This document shows, in pieces, positions 1-11,521 of a DNA stretch of 64,000 nt. The first letter of the stretch is position 1; every line of letters starts with the position of its first letter. The stretch comes from Bufo bufo (Eukaryota > Chordata > Amphibia > Anura > Bufonidae), in the NCBI RefSeq assembly GCF_905171765.1, contig NC_053391.1, positions 657,605,750-657,669,749 on the forward strand, in the 5' to 3' direction. The position numbers were made by a program, and so were the translations under genes. The notes beneath the pieces were generated by a model. That model was not told the DNA's origin. It worked only from the letters and a program-made list of their open reading frames with translations, and made no database searches.

Positions 1-1302
1 GTTAAGATCTAATTGCTGTCGTACTGGGTTATGTTACGAAGGGAATTCGAAAACTAGAAGCTGTTATCGAGGCCTTTCCAAACTTAAAGTCCTTGGAATG
101 GAGCGAGTCTAAGGGTCATGGGAAAAAAAAAAACTGCGCGCCTTATTCTTCCCTTCTTGGCAATGCTCACAATGAGTTAGGGAGTGAGCAAACTTTTCGT
201 GGGAGAAGGAACATGTGTCACGTCACGGCGAGATGCTCTGCAGATAACGCCGTGTTTATTAAACATTACATTAAAGACTTATTTTCTTTGTATAATATGT
301 TTAACGAAAAAAAAAAAATATATATATATCAAAAATCGCAAAGTCAAAACTTTCACTTTCCGGGGTCAACAGCAAACGATTCACATGAACTGGAGTCAGC
401 TTGTGCAAATACAGGCCTGTAAAAAGAAGACTTATCGCCCGGTGTTTACATAGAAGTGATGAGAAAAGAGGATTTAGGAAGGAGACGGAACAATCAGCAA
501 TTCAAAAAGTTACAAAAACTTTAAAAAAAAAACACCATTAAAGCCTTGAGTTAAAACGGTTAAACAAGACGCTACAAGCTGAATGAATGAATGGAAGGAA
601 GGAAATGTTCCGGGGAACTGCTCCTCGCCTGATCATCCGTGGTTGCGCTACGGCCGGCGACTTTCAATCCTTTGTTGTGTAACATGCAAAGAAAAAAAGG
701 GTTCTATTTGCTGAATGGAAAGAGGGGCATGTAACGGCGCAATCCAATTCCACGGAGCGGTTTTAAGCTTGTTATGTTTACTCTCATTGTAGGGTTCATT
801 AACGGAGACAAAGAGACAAGAAGGAAGCGCCGTATATACCGCAGCGAGTTAACACATGTAAAAGGCGCTCACTTCAGAAAGGTTAAAACCACCTTAGATA
901 GAAAGAATGAGAGGCAGTGTTATTAAACACGAAGCCTAGAAATGAATGCTAGAAGTAAACGCGCTATATTGCCGCCCTGCTTCCTGGCGAGTTGGCAGCA
1001 CTTTCTGCAGGATCGTGAGTGACGCAAGCAGAAATCCTGTAGAGAAGAAAGGGGTTAACCTCGTGGTAATCGGCTCTACCCTGTCTAAAGACTCACTGAA
1101 GGAGGCATCTCAGCCAGGGGAGGGTGGGTTAACATGTTTGACCTAGGGCAAAAAGTGCCGAGGAGGGATGCTCCTGCTGCAGCCACTTGTCTTACAGTGG
1201 GAAGGAGGAGGAGTGGGGGACACTAATGATCTTCTAGGGGCACGGGAAGATTTCTTTATATATTTCTTAATTTTAACGGTAATATGAGAAAAATAGGACT
1301 AA
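1..1302. other. unassigned sequence, no gene seen
   Basis: AT-rich sequence with A-runs and a short A/TA-rich tract near 309-329. Short open frames exist (for example 93-422) but show no recognisable domain and no codon structure. I see no TIR pair, LTR or RNA gene. Confidence 0.5.
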
Positions 1303-2258
1303 GGCTACTTTCACACCGGCGTTCGGTGCGGATCCATCTTGTATCTGCATAGACGGATCCGCACCCATAATGCAAACGCTTGTATCCGTTCAGAACGGAT
1401 CCGTTTGCATTATTCATTCAAAAAAAAGAACGAATCCGTCCTGACTTACATTGAAAGTCAATGGGGGACGGATCCGCTTTCAATTGCACCACATTGTGTC
1501 AGTAAAAAACGGATCCGTCCCCATTGACTTACATTGTAAGGCCTCTTTCACACGGCCGTTTTTTTTTTCCCGTTTACTGGCCGTTTTTTGCGGTCCGTAT
1601 ACGGTCCGTATACGGAACCATTGATTTCAATGGGTCCGCAAAAAAACCGGAATGTGTTCCGTATGCATTCCGTTTCCGTTTTTCCGTTCCGTTTTAACAT
1701 AGAACATGTCCTATATTTGGCCGCAAATCACGTTCTGTGGCTCCATTAAAGTCTATGGGTCCGCAAAAAAAACGGAATGCATACGGAAGTGCATCCGTAT
1801 GTCTTCCGTATCCGTTCCGTTTTTTGCGGATCCATCTATTGAAAATGTTATGCCCAGCCCAATTTTTGCTATGAAATTACTGTATACTGTATTTGCCATA
1901 CGGAAAAACGGAACGGAAAAACGGAACGGAAACGGAAACACAACGGAAACAAAAAACGGAACAACGGATCCGTGAAAAACGGATCGCAAAACACTGAAAA
2001 AGCCATACGGTCGTGTGCAATAGGCCTAAGTCAGGACGGATCCGTATCGTCAGGCGGTCACCAAAACGCTGCAAGCTGAGTTTTAGTGACCGCCTCAAAA
2101 ACGCAACGGAGAACAAACGCAGCCAGACCGGTGCATTCTGAACAGATCCTTATCCGTTCAGAATGCATTGGGGCTGAACTGATCCGTTTCGGGCCACTTG
2201 TGAGAGCCCTGAAACGGATCTCACAAGCGGACCCAGAAACGCCAGTGTGAAAGTAGCC
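1303..2258 (+). mobile_element. Harbinger-like MITE, family 1, interrupted
   Basis: The ends are inverted: GGCTACTTTCACAC at the left and GTGTGAAAGTAGCC at the right. The left flank is TAA and the right flank TTA, close to the 3-bp TWA targets of PIF/Harbinger elements. The interior is full of CGGATCCGT motifs, and the right third matches copies at 19678-20103 (same orientation) and 20680-21104 (inverted). A second MITE at 1540-2026 splits this copy. It has no coding capacity, so it is non-autonomous. The superfamily is inferred from target size only; no transposase is present to confirm it. Confidence 0.7.
1540..2026. mobile_element. nested Harbinger-like MITE, family 2
   Basis: TIRs read GGCCTCTTTCACACGGCCGT at the left and the complement of GGCCTATTGCACACGACCGT at the right. 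It is flanked by TAA at 1537-1539 and 2027-2029. The empty site is visible in the related copy near 20945, which has a single TAA at the same point, so the 3-bp duplication is well supported. The interior is rich in CCGTATACGG and CCGTTCCGTTTT repeats. A second, uninterrupted copy lies at 38886-39358 and shares the internal segment around ATTGAAAATGTTATGCCC. Confidence 0.8.
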
Positions 2259-2261
2259 TTA

Positions 2262-3283
2262 AGATTGCATTCACATGACCCCGCCGTGTTTTGTGGTGTG
2301 CAAATTGTGGATCTGCAAAACATGGATGCCGCCCGTGTGGCGCGTTCCGCAATTTTCAGAACGGAACGGGGGCGGACCATTATAGAAATACCTATTCTTG
2401 TCTGCGATTGTGGACAAGAATAGGACCTGCCCTATTTGCGGAACAACGGATGCGCGCAGCACACGGTGTGCTGTCCGCATCTTTTGCGGCCCCGTTGAAA
2501 TGAATGGGTCCTCGGTAAGGATGCGGAGTCATTTATACGGTCGTATGAATGAGTAGAGATGTCGCGAACATAAAATTTTCGAATGCGACCTTCCGCGGAT
2601 GTTCGTGAACGGGTGAACCGCCATAGACTTCAATAGACAGGAGAATTTTAAAACCCACAGGGACTCTTTCTGGCCACAATAGTGATGGAAAAGTTGTTTC
2701 AAGGGGACTAACACCTGGACTGTGGCATGCCGGAGGGGGATCCATGGCGAAACTCCCATGGAAAATTACGTAGTTGACGCAGAGTGTGGTAAGTTGAATT
2801 GATTAATATAACCTGTATTAATCGCATTGCGATTACAACTTAGATCTGAGATCCTAATGGTTGTATTGCTAGAATTGACGAATATAACGGATATAGCACT
2901 ATATTCTCAATCTTCATTATATTCTAGCAATACAACAACCATTAGGAACCCAGCTCTAAGTTGAATTCGCAATGTGGTTAATATAACCTGTATTAATCGC
3001 ATTGCGATTACAACTTAGTCAAATTTGTGACACTGCAGCTTCAGAATGAATCTAAGATGGCTGCTGTCCTTGCTTTTTGATAAGAGGTGGGAGGGTCTGG
3101 GAGGGAGGGTATGATGCTGATTGGCTGGAATGTGTCTGCTGACTGTGAGGTACAGGGTCAAAGTTTGCTCAATGACGATGTATAGGGGGCGGTCCGAACA
3201 TCGCATATGTTCGCCCGCCACAGCGAACGCGAACAAGCTATGTTCGCCGGCGAATAGTTCGGGACATAACTATGAATGAGCCC
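2262..3283. mobile_element. Harbinger-like MITE split by a hAT MITE
   Basis: The left end resembles GCATTCACATGACC. The right end reads CGGTCGTATGAATGAGCCC once the hAT MITE at 2554-3272 and one copy of its target duplication are discounted. Internal segments such as CTGTCCGCATCTTTTGCGG recur in the MITEs at 40543-40864 and 62199-62364. The exact left edge is uncertain because it abuts the previous element. Confidence 0.55.
2554..3272. mobile_element. hAT-type MITE with perfect 8-bp TSD
   Basis: TGAATGAG occurs at 2546-2553 and again at 3273-3280. An 8-bp duplication is the hAT hallmark. The ends are inverted and imperfect: TAGAGATGTCGCGAAC at the left and the complement of TAGTTATGTCCCGAAC at the right. 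Inside are two direct copies of a segment around CCTGTATTAATCGCATTGCG (about 2800-2842 and 2975-3019), flanking an inverted pair around GGTTGTATTGCTAGAAT. There is no coding capacity. Confidence 0.85.
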
Positions 3284-4555
3284 TGAGGGAAAGTAAGAGA
3301 TGAAGGGAGGAAGGGCTGGGATATTTTTGAGCATGTTGTTCCTTTATGGAGTTGTGTTATGATGACAACCCTTTATGAAGTGGTCAGAAGATCACTGTGG
3401 GTCCAGCTACCATGACCTACGATGAATAGCTGTGGTCATACGTTTTCCCTACAGGCTCTCATAAAGGGGGGTCCTGGTGAGGGGCGTAAGGACAGGGGTT
3501 GTCAACAGCAAGAAGCTAAATATCGATAGTGCAAATTTCCTGTGGTCTACGATAGTGAACATAGAGACGGGAGTCACGGGGTGCAACTGAGCAGGAATAT
3601 CTCAGGAATATTAATGGGTCTTTTGGGCGGCCTTGTGCCCTGGGCAGCCACCCACAATGCACTTACTGCAGTCTGCCATTGGAAGAGGCCCACTATACGC
3701 ACAGAGCAGGGAAGATCTGCGCATGCTCAGCCTCTTTAATAAAGAAAGGATACCATGGATAGCGATTAAAGGAGTCATCTGGGATTTCCTTCTATTTTAA
3801 ATCCCCCGCACAAGACCTGTGAAGGGAAGCATACTTACCTGCTCCCTAACCTATCACTTGGTTCCAGCTCCTTGGATCCAGCGTTATCTTCACTGTGTTT
3901 TGGTCCCTGCATGTAAACTTGGGATGGATGGGGTCCTGTGTGCCGCTGCAACCAATGACTGGCTGCAGCAGCGATGTGTCCCCAAGCAATACATCACATG
4001 CTGGTTTGGGAACATGTCACCGCTGGCTACAGCAGAGCATATGAATCTGTCCATTCCTGAAGGGCCAGAAGGCAGTGAAGACAGGGATGGACCCTGGGAG
4101 CAGGTTAATATGCTAAATAAGTATACAGGGTACCATCAAAGGACCAGTTCTCTTCTTTTGGAGGACAACTATTTAAATACCTCTAAGTTCTTCTAGTATG
4201 ATGGAGTATGTGGCAAACTGAGAAGATAGATCAGAACGGCTCAGTAGACCTCTTGAGAAAGTTTAAGCACAGTAGCAAAAATTCTAATATTTTCCACATG
4301 TGTTTTATATCTATTGATAAGTCTAGTGTCTGCATTTCTGACTTGCAACTTCACACAATTACCCTGTGAGCAGACCCGGTCAGACATAAGGATATCCTAA
4401 AGGTCGTTTTTAACTCCCCCACAGACAGTTTTATAGCGTCCTGGATATGAATGATTACTACATTTCCAATGGAATCAACTAATTTATAGAACAGTAGTCA
4501 TACCACTGTCCCTGACCTATAAAATGTTCAGCAAGTCCAGTCCTTGGAATACTGG
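3284..4555. other. unassigned, with a T2-like end at 3766
   Basis: A TTAAAGGAGTCATCTGGG end at 3766 looks like the left end of a T2-type MITE, but I could not find a matching right end. The open frame at 3819-4196 overlaps this repeat-like sequence and has no recognisable domain. Nothing else is supported. Confidence 0.35.
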
Positions 4556-4988
4556 AGCATAAAGGGAGTCTGTCATCTCCAAAACCAGTTTCGAAGTAAG
4601 CATAACACCATGCAGGTTAAGTCCCCCAAAAACATAGCCATACTTTTCTTGTGGAAATCTGCTGCTCTAATTCTGAGAAATGCTTCTTTTTATTTTTATA
4701 GGCATAAGCTTTACAGTGAACCATGGACAAGGCTGCCCCCCGTTCAGTGCACCTGGCTTGCTTCGCATCATCACTACCACCTCTGAAATCTCAGAGTCTG
4801 TGAAACAAACATGTTGGGTGATATTACTGTCGCACCAAAAGGACTGTCTCCGCCCATGGTGCACTGAAATCCTTATTTGCATAAAAATAAGGAGATTAGA
4901 AAACTGGATTTTCACAAGAAACCCATAGTTTGTGGCCACCTACAAGGTGGTATGCTTAATCGATTTTGGAGGTGTCAGACTCCCTCAC
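4556..4988. mobile_element. decayed T2-like MITE
   Basis: The left end, AAAGGGAGTCTGTCATCTCC followed by AAAACC, is matched in inverse orientation by GATTTTGGAGGTGTCAGACTCCCT at the right (about 4963-4986). The TTAA target has decayed on both sides. The overlapping open frames at 4544-4939 are shadows of the repeat. Confidence 0.5.
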
Positions 4989-6982
4989 TCTCCTGGTACC
5001 CCATCTTGGATGCTATCTACATGAATTAAAGAGGCAAATAACTTTTATATTTTATCCCACACTTTAAATCCCACACAATTCCCAAGATGATCTCCATCAG
5101 GATAGTTCCTCACCAGGACTTGTGTTGGAGTATCAGAGGATCCTTTGGTGGGCCCAAGCTCAGACACAGGCTTAAAAGGCCCAGCAGAATGCAACTCCAT
5201 TTTTAGCTGACTTTGGAACCAATCACTTGTCACTAGTACTTCCTTAATACTAAATTTTTTAGAAACTTTTTTTGATATGTCACCACACACATACACATGA
5301 CATACCCAGTATCCCTAGTTTGAGGATAACAGTTGGAAGCGTCATGAAGTCATTGCCACGAGGACGCGTCACACTGGTGGGTATTCCTCCCAGTCCTTCC
5401 ACCCCTTCTAGAATTTAAATGCCCCGCAGCCTCTAATCCTATGTACACCAGGGCAATTTATATCCCCAGATAACAGTCCTGCATAGGTAAGTTACTCACC
5501 TATACTTTTTAGTGTTGGTATAGTCTTTTATGGCACAGAGGCTACATTAGCCATGTCCTATGTCCTCATCTCCATCTCTTGATACTACCTTGGTTTCCCT
5601 CACCAGACATTCCTGACATGTTTGGGCACCTGCCCTCCCCGACACCCAAACTTTTCTTTACCTTCCCTTTATATTCTGGGTTGTACTGTTAATATGCAGG
5701 TGTTACATGGCTTATTGACAATTGGATTTACCAGTGGCTTAGCACATGTTTTACACTGCCTTTCCCTTTTTATGTTTCATGTTTATTGAATTTTTGTTTT
5801 TAGGAGGTCAACATACACACGTGTCTTCTTATCTCCTACCGATAATCCAATAACTTCTCATTACCACACATTCAATACGACTTGGGTTGGGCTCATCCGG
5901 CTTGTGCTTACACTACATGATATGTTTTCTAGTCTAGGTTCTGATGGGGCACCAACCTTTTGGCCCCTTCAACTCCTTCATCTTATGTGGTGGCTGTGTA
6001 GCTAACCAAGTGGTCCCAAACGTTCTCACAAGAAGGCATCTAGATATTGTATGTTTCTAATATGAATCTACTGTGTATCTGTACTGCCCCTATGTATATC
6101 TGTATTTGTATGCGCTGTGCTTTCTACCTCTAAAGTCCATGTACCCAAAACGTTGCTTATTATTTATTTGGCAGCAACAAAAAAAGTTGTCTGAACTACA
6201 TCATCATTCCTTGAATTACTGTTGGGTCTCAACAGCAGGACCCCCAGAAGAAATGTAGGGTAGTGATGCCACCACAGTGAAGAAATTCCTGCTACATCAC
6301 AACCAATGATGATCGCGTTGCGACGTGCAAGTTACCATGTCATAACATTTGGCAGAAATCCAAGGTGAGTCCAGCAGCGCAATGTTTGTGATCTTAATGT
6401 CGCATGGTCATAAATTGCTGTGTAGCTGTAGACTAATACACATTGAACCATCACTGAGTTAAGCGAAGGGAGATGTCAAGAGGTGAGAAGCATATTGAGG
6501 TAATTGATCCGGTTTAAGAGGTTTTGGGTGTGGAAGTAAATGAATGCATTTTTCATCGGAAAGAGGATATAAACATGTAACGCGCTGTCTATATATCGGA
6601 AGGTTTTTCACAGAGTTCGCGTGACAGAGTCAACCACCTTGACTTACAACAAAGCCCAAAGCCTATCCCATCACAGTGCCAATCAGAGTGCTCTTCCTAA
6701 GGCCAGAACCCCTATAACACGGGCCACCTGAAACCATGGAAGATGCAGAAAGAGGTCTTCAACAAAAAAGGGGTTCTCCTGCCATTCACTACAGGTTGAC
6801 AACCTAAATTTTCTGACAACACTCCTTAAATAACCCCCAACAGGTCATGTTTCAAGGATTTTTCTTAGTATTGGCGATTACTGTCAATGCATCAGGCATT
6901 CTCTCTATGAGATATCCCTAAATAACGAACTGTTGGGTCTAAATGAGGACTAGGAGGGAATGTGTCTACAGAAAATGACCTA
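4989..6982. other. unassigned, no gene recognised
   Basis: The minus-strand open frame 5045-5296 (83 codons, many K, S, V and D residues) has no domain I recognise and no supporting exon or retroelement context. No TIR, LTR or RNA gene is visible. The stretch could contain old decayed retroelement remnants. Confidence 0.35.
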
Positions 6983-7135
6983 GAGGAGATTTATCAAAAC
7001 TGGTGCAAAGGAAAACTGGTTAAGTTGCTCATAGCAACCAACCAGAGATCCTTTGGAAAATGAAAGGTGCAATCGGATTGGTTGCTATGGGCAACTAAGC
7101 CAGTTTTCCTCTACACCAGTTTTGATAAATCTCCC
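6983..7135. mobile_element. short palindromic MITE (AGATTTATCA type)
   Basis: The arms are near-perfect inverted repeats: GAGGAGATTTATCAAAACTGG at the left and CCAGTTTTGATAAATCTCCC at the right. CTA flanks both sides (6980-6982 and 7136-7138), so the target is CTA or TA. A second copy lies at about 38606-38767. Both carry the segment around CCCATAGCAACCAATCAGA or its complement. Confidence 0.7.
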
Positions 7136-7285
7136 CTATTGTTTTAAGGGGTTGGTCTATGTAGGTCATTGATGGCTTATCTGGGACCCACTCCTATCCA
7201 AAGAACAGGGTCCCTGAAGTGAAGGAGAGCCCATCACTATGGGAGATCAAAACATAGTGGAGGTACTAATGACATGTTACCTTTA

Positions 7286-7422
7286 GGGCTCATTCAGACT
7301 GCAGTATGTTTTTTGCTGTCTGCAAAAATGTGGATCCATCTTTTGCATACAATTTAGCATGTCCACAAAAAAACTGATTACATTCCACATTTTTGCGGAC
7401 CCATAGACTTCAATTAGGCCAC
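7286..7422. mobile_element. left part of a Harbinger-like MITE, target of the PLE
   Basis: GGGCTCATTCAGACTG begins after TTA at 7283-7285 and matches the GGGCTCATTC ends seen at 40890 and 62199. The element runs into the PLE target site at 7409-7422. A clear right end was not found beyond 16536, so it was probably truncated or has decayed. Confidence 0.5.
7409..7422. repeat. left 14-bp target duplication of the PLE insertion
   Basis: TTCAATTAGGCCAC is repeated exactly at 16523-16536. The match stops abruptly at both edges, so it defines the limits of a single insertion event. Confidence 0.92.
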
Positions 7423-8407
7423 AAGAAGTAGTGTAGAGGCAGCACTATGCGGTATCCAGATAATGCGTCTATGTCAATGCAACAGCCTAGCCGTAGGCCC
7501 TTGATCCATCAGGCCATGAAAAAACACATATAGAAAAGAAGATGGCTTCGGCAGCATTCCGCAATATCAAAACGATCCTTTATTCGTACCTCCAGACACA
7601 ATTGGCAACGTTTCGACTGTACACCAGTCTTTGTCAAGCCTAATGACATACATTCTGGTAGGCATATATATACCCCCCACATAAAAGACACACCCCGTTA
7701 CATCATCAGTACAAATCACTGCACAATAGTATACACATGTTGATATTACAACTCACAGTTAATGATATGTCCACCCCGCTCGTGTTGTTCACCTCGGCGT
7801 TCCAATATCTGTAATGCGCAGCCGCATCTCAATGTATTTGCATATCGGAAGTGTCATACGTTGCCATGACTCCCGGCGGCGCACGTGTCTCCAGCCAATG
7901 TGCTGCAGGACGCACTCACTGACGTCACAGCTTGTGCGTCCACCCCATGACCCACACTCAAGTGCGCACAACAGTGCGTCAATAGCGTTAGTCACGTGGG
8001 GTACGTAGCCAATGAAGACCCGGCGCGAACATCGGCGCCATGGCAACGATGACGCCACGGTCACCACTACTTATTACATGTGTGATCTGTATCTAAAGTG
8101 GCCGGGTCTATATATTACAGAACCTCCGCTCACAGCGATAATCACATGACTATAGAGGGAAATTAATCCTGACCCCACATATACACGCACATAACAGCTA
8201 ATGGAAAAATGCATAACTTCATAAGTGTGGTGCACAATAATCACACATAACCATCATCTGGATGGTGTATCCCATATATACATCACATATGGACCATCAA
8301 CATGGTCCTTTGACATATAGACTAAAGACTGTTGCACCAGGGATGTGCCACATATATATTTAAAAACATGATGTCACTATACTGAGAGGACAAAACAGTG
8401 ACAATCA
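7423..8407 (-). other. PLE copy A 3' region (untranslated)
   Basis: About 985 bases from the ORF2 stop to the target duplication, nearly identical in B (11583-12567) and, except for the last ~120 bases, in C (15644-16522). It is internally AT-rich, with a GC/CpG-rich central part (about 7860-8060). The sense strand has an AATAAA and a hairpin followed by GAAAC. The 92-codon and 60-codon open frames here have no domain and are not called as genes. Confidence 0.7.
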
Positions 8408-10694
8408 TCAATCGATGGATGCGACATTAAACTCTAAATTCAGGCCAAAAGGTTGGAGGGACCTGAGGGTATGGATCCATTTAAGTTCCTTCTTCCTCAG
8501 GATTCCCTTCCTGTCCCCACCCCTTCTCAAGTATCCTACACTGTCAATAACTCGAAATCTCAATTGATTAATGGAATGTTTACAGTCAATGAAGTGTTTT
8601 GCAACCGGTTTGTCAAGTGCACCTGTTCTAATTGTGCTTTTGTGTTTGTTAATTCTTTCCCTCAATTCCATCGTGGTCTCCCCCACATAGATCAAACTGC
8701 ATGGGCACTGTATCATGTACACCACATCCGTGGATTTACATGTAAAATGACCTTTGATCTTAAACCGTTTACCACTGTAGGGATGTGTAAAACCATCACC
8801 TTTCATGATGCCACCGCAGTTGCAACATGAAAGGCAAGGGAAATTACCATTCCTCAGTGGTGCTAGCCTTTTCTGTCTTTCGATGTCCTTCCCCCCTATA
8901 TCCGCCTTCACCAATCTATCGCGTAGGTTAGGGCTCGTTTGTATGCCATCATTGGGGGAACTGAAAATTCAGTGACTGTAGGCAATCCTTTCTGTAGGAT
9001 CCGCCATTCCTGTCGTAGGATGTTGGCTATATTGCCGCTATCACCCCCATAGATGGATACAAATGGAATGCGGGGGGTCTCCTGTTTTTGGGATTTCCTT
9101 ACCAGAGTGGCACTACGTTCCATGGATGTAATCCTATGCTTAGTACGGTTGATCAATTTGATGGGATATCCTCTCCTGCTGAACTTATTACACATCTCAT
9201 CTACCCTAATACCAAAGAGGGTGTCATCCGATACGATACGGCGTACCCTAAGTAGCTGACTCCACGGGAGGGAGCTCACCATGTTCTGAGGGTGACTACT
9301 GTCATACATTAACAAGGTATTCCTGTCTGTAGGTTTTTGGAAGAGATCAGTACAGATCCTTCCATTGTGCACCTGAATTCGGACGTCAAGGAACTGCAGC
9401 TCACGGGCAGAATGCATCACGGTGAACTGCAGGTCCCGGACCCCAGAATTCAGGTGCGCATGAAACTCATCCAGTTCAGGCACGGTGCCAGTCCAAATCA
9501 AGAAAATGTCGTCGATGTAGCGCCACCAGCACAGGACTCTCTCAAAAAATATGGAGCGATACACCAGCCGATCCTCGACCTCCGCCATGAAGATGTTTGC
9601 GTAGGTGGGGGCCACATTGGACCCCATCGCCACACCCCGCTTTTGCTGGTAGAAGGTGTCACCGAAGAGAAAGTAATTCCTCCTCAGGACAACCTCCAAG
9701 AGGGCGAGGATCAGCCGGCGCGCCCCAAGAGAGAGCCCCGTGCCGGCCAGGGCCACATCGACGACATTTAAACCATAGGAGTGATCAATGGATGTATACA
9801 GGGATACAACATCAAAACTCACAAGTAAAAATTCCGCCGGCAAGTCAAGTGAATTCAGTTTAGTCAAGAAATGGCCAGTATCCCTGACATAGGAGGGGGC
9901 CGTGGTCGCGTGGATCCGCAATACCTTGTCCAGAAAGATGGATACAGGATTGAAGATGGAGCCCCTGCCCGACACTATGGGTCGGCCAGGGGATCCACAA
10001 GGCTCTTGTGGATCTTTGGTAAGACATATATCACAGGGGTGATTGGATGGCTTACACGCAAAAAGCTGTTTAATTCATCATCAATGATTCCCTGGCTGAG
10101 AGCCTCATCCAATAGCACCCCTATGACACCTGCTATGTCCCACCTTGGATCCTTACTCAACATCTCATAGACATTGTCATCCCTTACCTGCCTTGTGATC
10201 TCATCAGTATATTTACATGTGTCCATCACGACCACGGCACCCCCCTTGTCAGCTGGTTTAATCGTCAATTGTTTGTTATGTTCCAGCTCAAGAACAGCCC
10301 GTCTCTCATCATGAGATAGGTTGTGTCTGAACTGGTGGGTACCCTCCACCCTCAATTGATCGATACGTTTTCTGACGAAACTGATATATGTTTCCACCAC
10401 ATGGTTGTTTTGTGGTGGAATAAAATGACTTTTATTGCGTAATTCGAAATTCCTACACATCAAAGTATCAGTGGATACAACAGTGGATACATCAGACTGA
10501 CTGGCAGATACATCAGTATTTCTAGCTGAAAAGAAAGCTTTTAATCTCAAGCGTCTAAAAAACTTTTGTAAGTCGAGCTCAAATTCGAACCAGTCCCGTG
10601 AGGTTGTAGGGCAGAATGTCAAGCCACGGCTTAGTACACTAATTTGTGCTTTATCAAGCTGAAAAGAGGAGATGTTCACTACCAGATTCATCAT
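8408..10694 (-). pseudogene. PLE copy A ORF2, reverse transcriptase/GIY-YIG, two frameshifts
   Basis: Compared with copy C, this frame would be about 762 codons. It starts at 10694 with LSRGLTFCPT near residues 21-30 and a KPADKGGAVVV motif near residue 146. One base is missing from a C-run at 9989-9992 (four against five in copy C), which ends the first open part at 9975. A second base is missing at 8935-8936, which ends the RT part at 8908. RT motifs DVVSLYTSI, GVAMGSNVAPTYAN and YIDDIFLIW are in the middle part (YIDD near 9509-9520). The C-terminal part, 8408-8914, holds the Cys cluster and the GIY-YIG domain. ORF2 proteins reverse-transcribe the element at a nicked target. Copy A's protein would be broken unless these are consensus errors in the assembly. 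Confidence 0.85.
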
Positions 10695-11521
10695 TTCCGC
10701 TGTCCGCGTCTCGTTACTCTCCCCTGAATGTGGGTGCAGGCCTCTGTTGGTATTGGGGGAAGGGTCCTTGTTGGATCGGTGGTGTTTCCTACCACCCCTT
10801 CTGTATCGCCCTCCCCTCTTTTCCTGCTTGGGCCTAAAAAATTGGACGCACCTGATTCATCAGCAGAATCGGATTCACCAGTACTAAAGCCGAATTTACC
10901 TTGATCAAAGCGTTTGCCGCGTCTACGCCTATTAAACCTTTGTGGTTGAGATGCCTGCCAGTTATATATTTTACCAGATTGGTAATCCTCTAAGTCCCTA
11001 TGCCACTTATCTCTCTTGATGTGTTCCACTTCCAACTTGTGTCGGGCAATGTGTTGAGTGGTCTTTTCTTTGTATACTGTATAATCCTCAATACTCACAA
11101 GGTCCCGAATCTGGGTATCCAACTCGGCTGTGGTTTTCTTCAGGTTGTCAACCTCTTTCTGTAAAAAGTCTATGTTTAATAACATTAATTCAAAAGAGTA
11201 TTGGTTGTTGATTGCTTCAAAGGCTTTACAAAAATCACCATTGGTAGGGAATAAATTGGGGCGAAGGTTAGATCTAAGTCCCCTCGGTATCCTTTGTTGC
11301 TTATAATATTCTCTTAAAGTGATTAGATGAAGTTCCATAGTGTTTAATCTTTTGAGATCTTGCTCCGCTTTGCGTTTCAGGATATCAACGGAGGGGGAAC
11401 TCAAAAAGGCCACATCACATCCATCTACATTGATAAGCCGCTGTATGTCCTCATCAGTATATACATACATGTGTCTTTGCGAGGTATCCATATTCTTACT
11501 TGGACCTGGGGGACCCTCCAT
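10691..11521 (-). CDS. PLE copy A ORF1, coiled-coil protein
   Basis: 276 codons from the ATG at 11521; the frame is open upstream to 11605, but that part comes from the tail of copy B. The product is hydrophilic. Its middle contains a heptad-like stretch (FLQKEVDNLKKTTAELDTQI, about residues 125-145), predicted by eye to be a coiled coil. It is followed by a basic RFNRRRRGKR cluster and an acidic/serine segment. Upstream ORF1 proteins with coiled coils are known from some PLEs and are thought to act in RNA binding or particle formation; that role is inferred here. The stop codon overlaps the ORF2 start in an ATGA at 10691-10694. ORF1 is absent from copies B and C. Nothing in it looks broken. 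Confidence 0.7.
   Translation of the reverse strand: MEGPPGPSKNMDTSQRHMYVYTDEDIQRLINVDGCDVAFLSSPSVDILKRKAEQDLKRLNTMELHLITLREYYKQQRIPRGLRSNLRPNLFPTNGDFCKAFEAINNQYSFELMLLNIDFLQKEVDNLKKTTAELDTQIRDLVSIEDYTVYKEKTTQHIARHKLEVEHIKRDKWHRDLEDYQSGKIYNWQASQPQRFNRRRRGKRFDQGKFGFSTGESDSADESGASNFLGPSRKRGEGDTEGVVGNTTDPTRTLPPIPTEACTHIQGRVTRRGQRK

Noticed and set aside
93..453. Overlapping plus-strand frames near the window start
   Set aside because: Low-complexity, no domain, cross A-runs; nothing supports a gene.
7789..8067. 92-codon frame in the PLE 3' region (also 11949-12227 and 15984-16262)
   Set aside because: Lies in the untranslated part of the element, no domain, and its conservation is only that of near-identical copies.
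9337..9771. 144-codon plus-strand frame across PLE copy A (and its equivalents in B and C)
   Set aside because: Exact antisense of the RT domain; a shadow frame.
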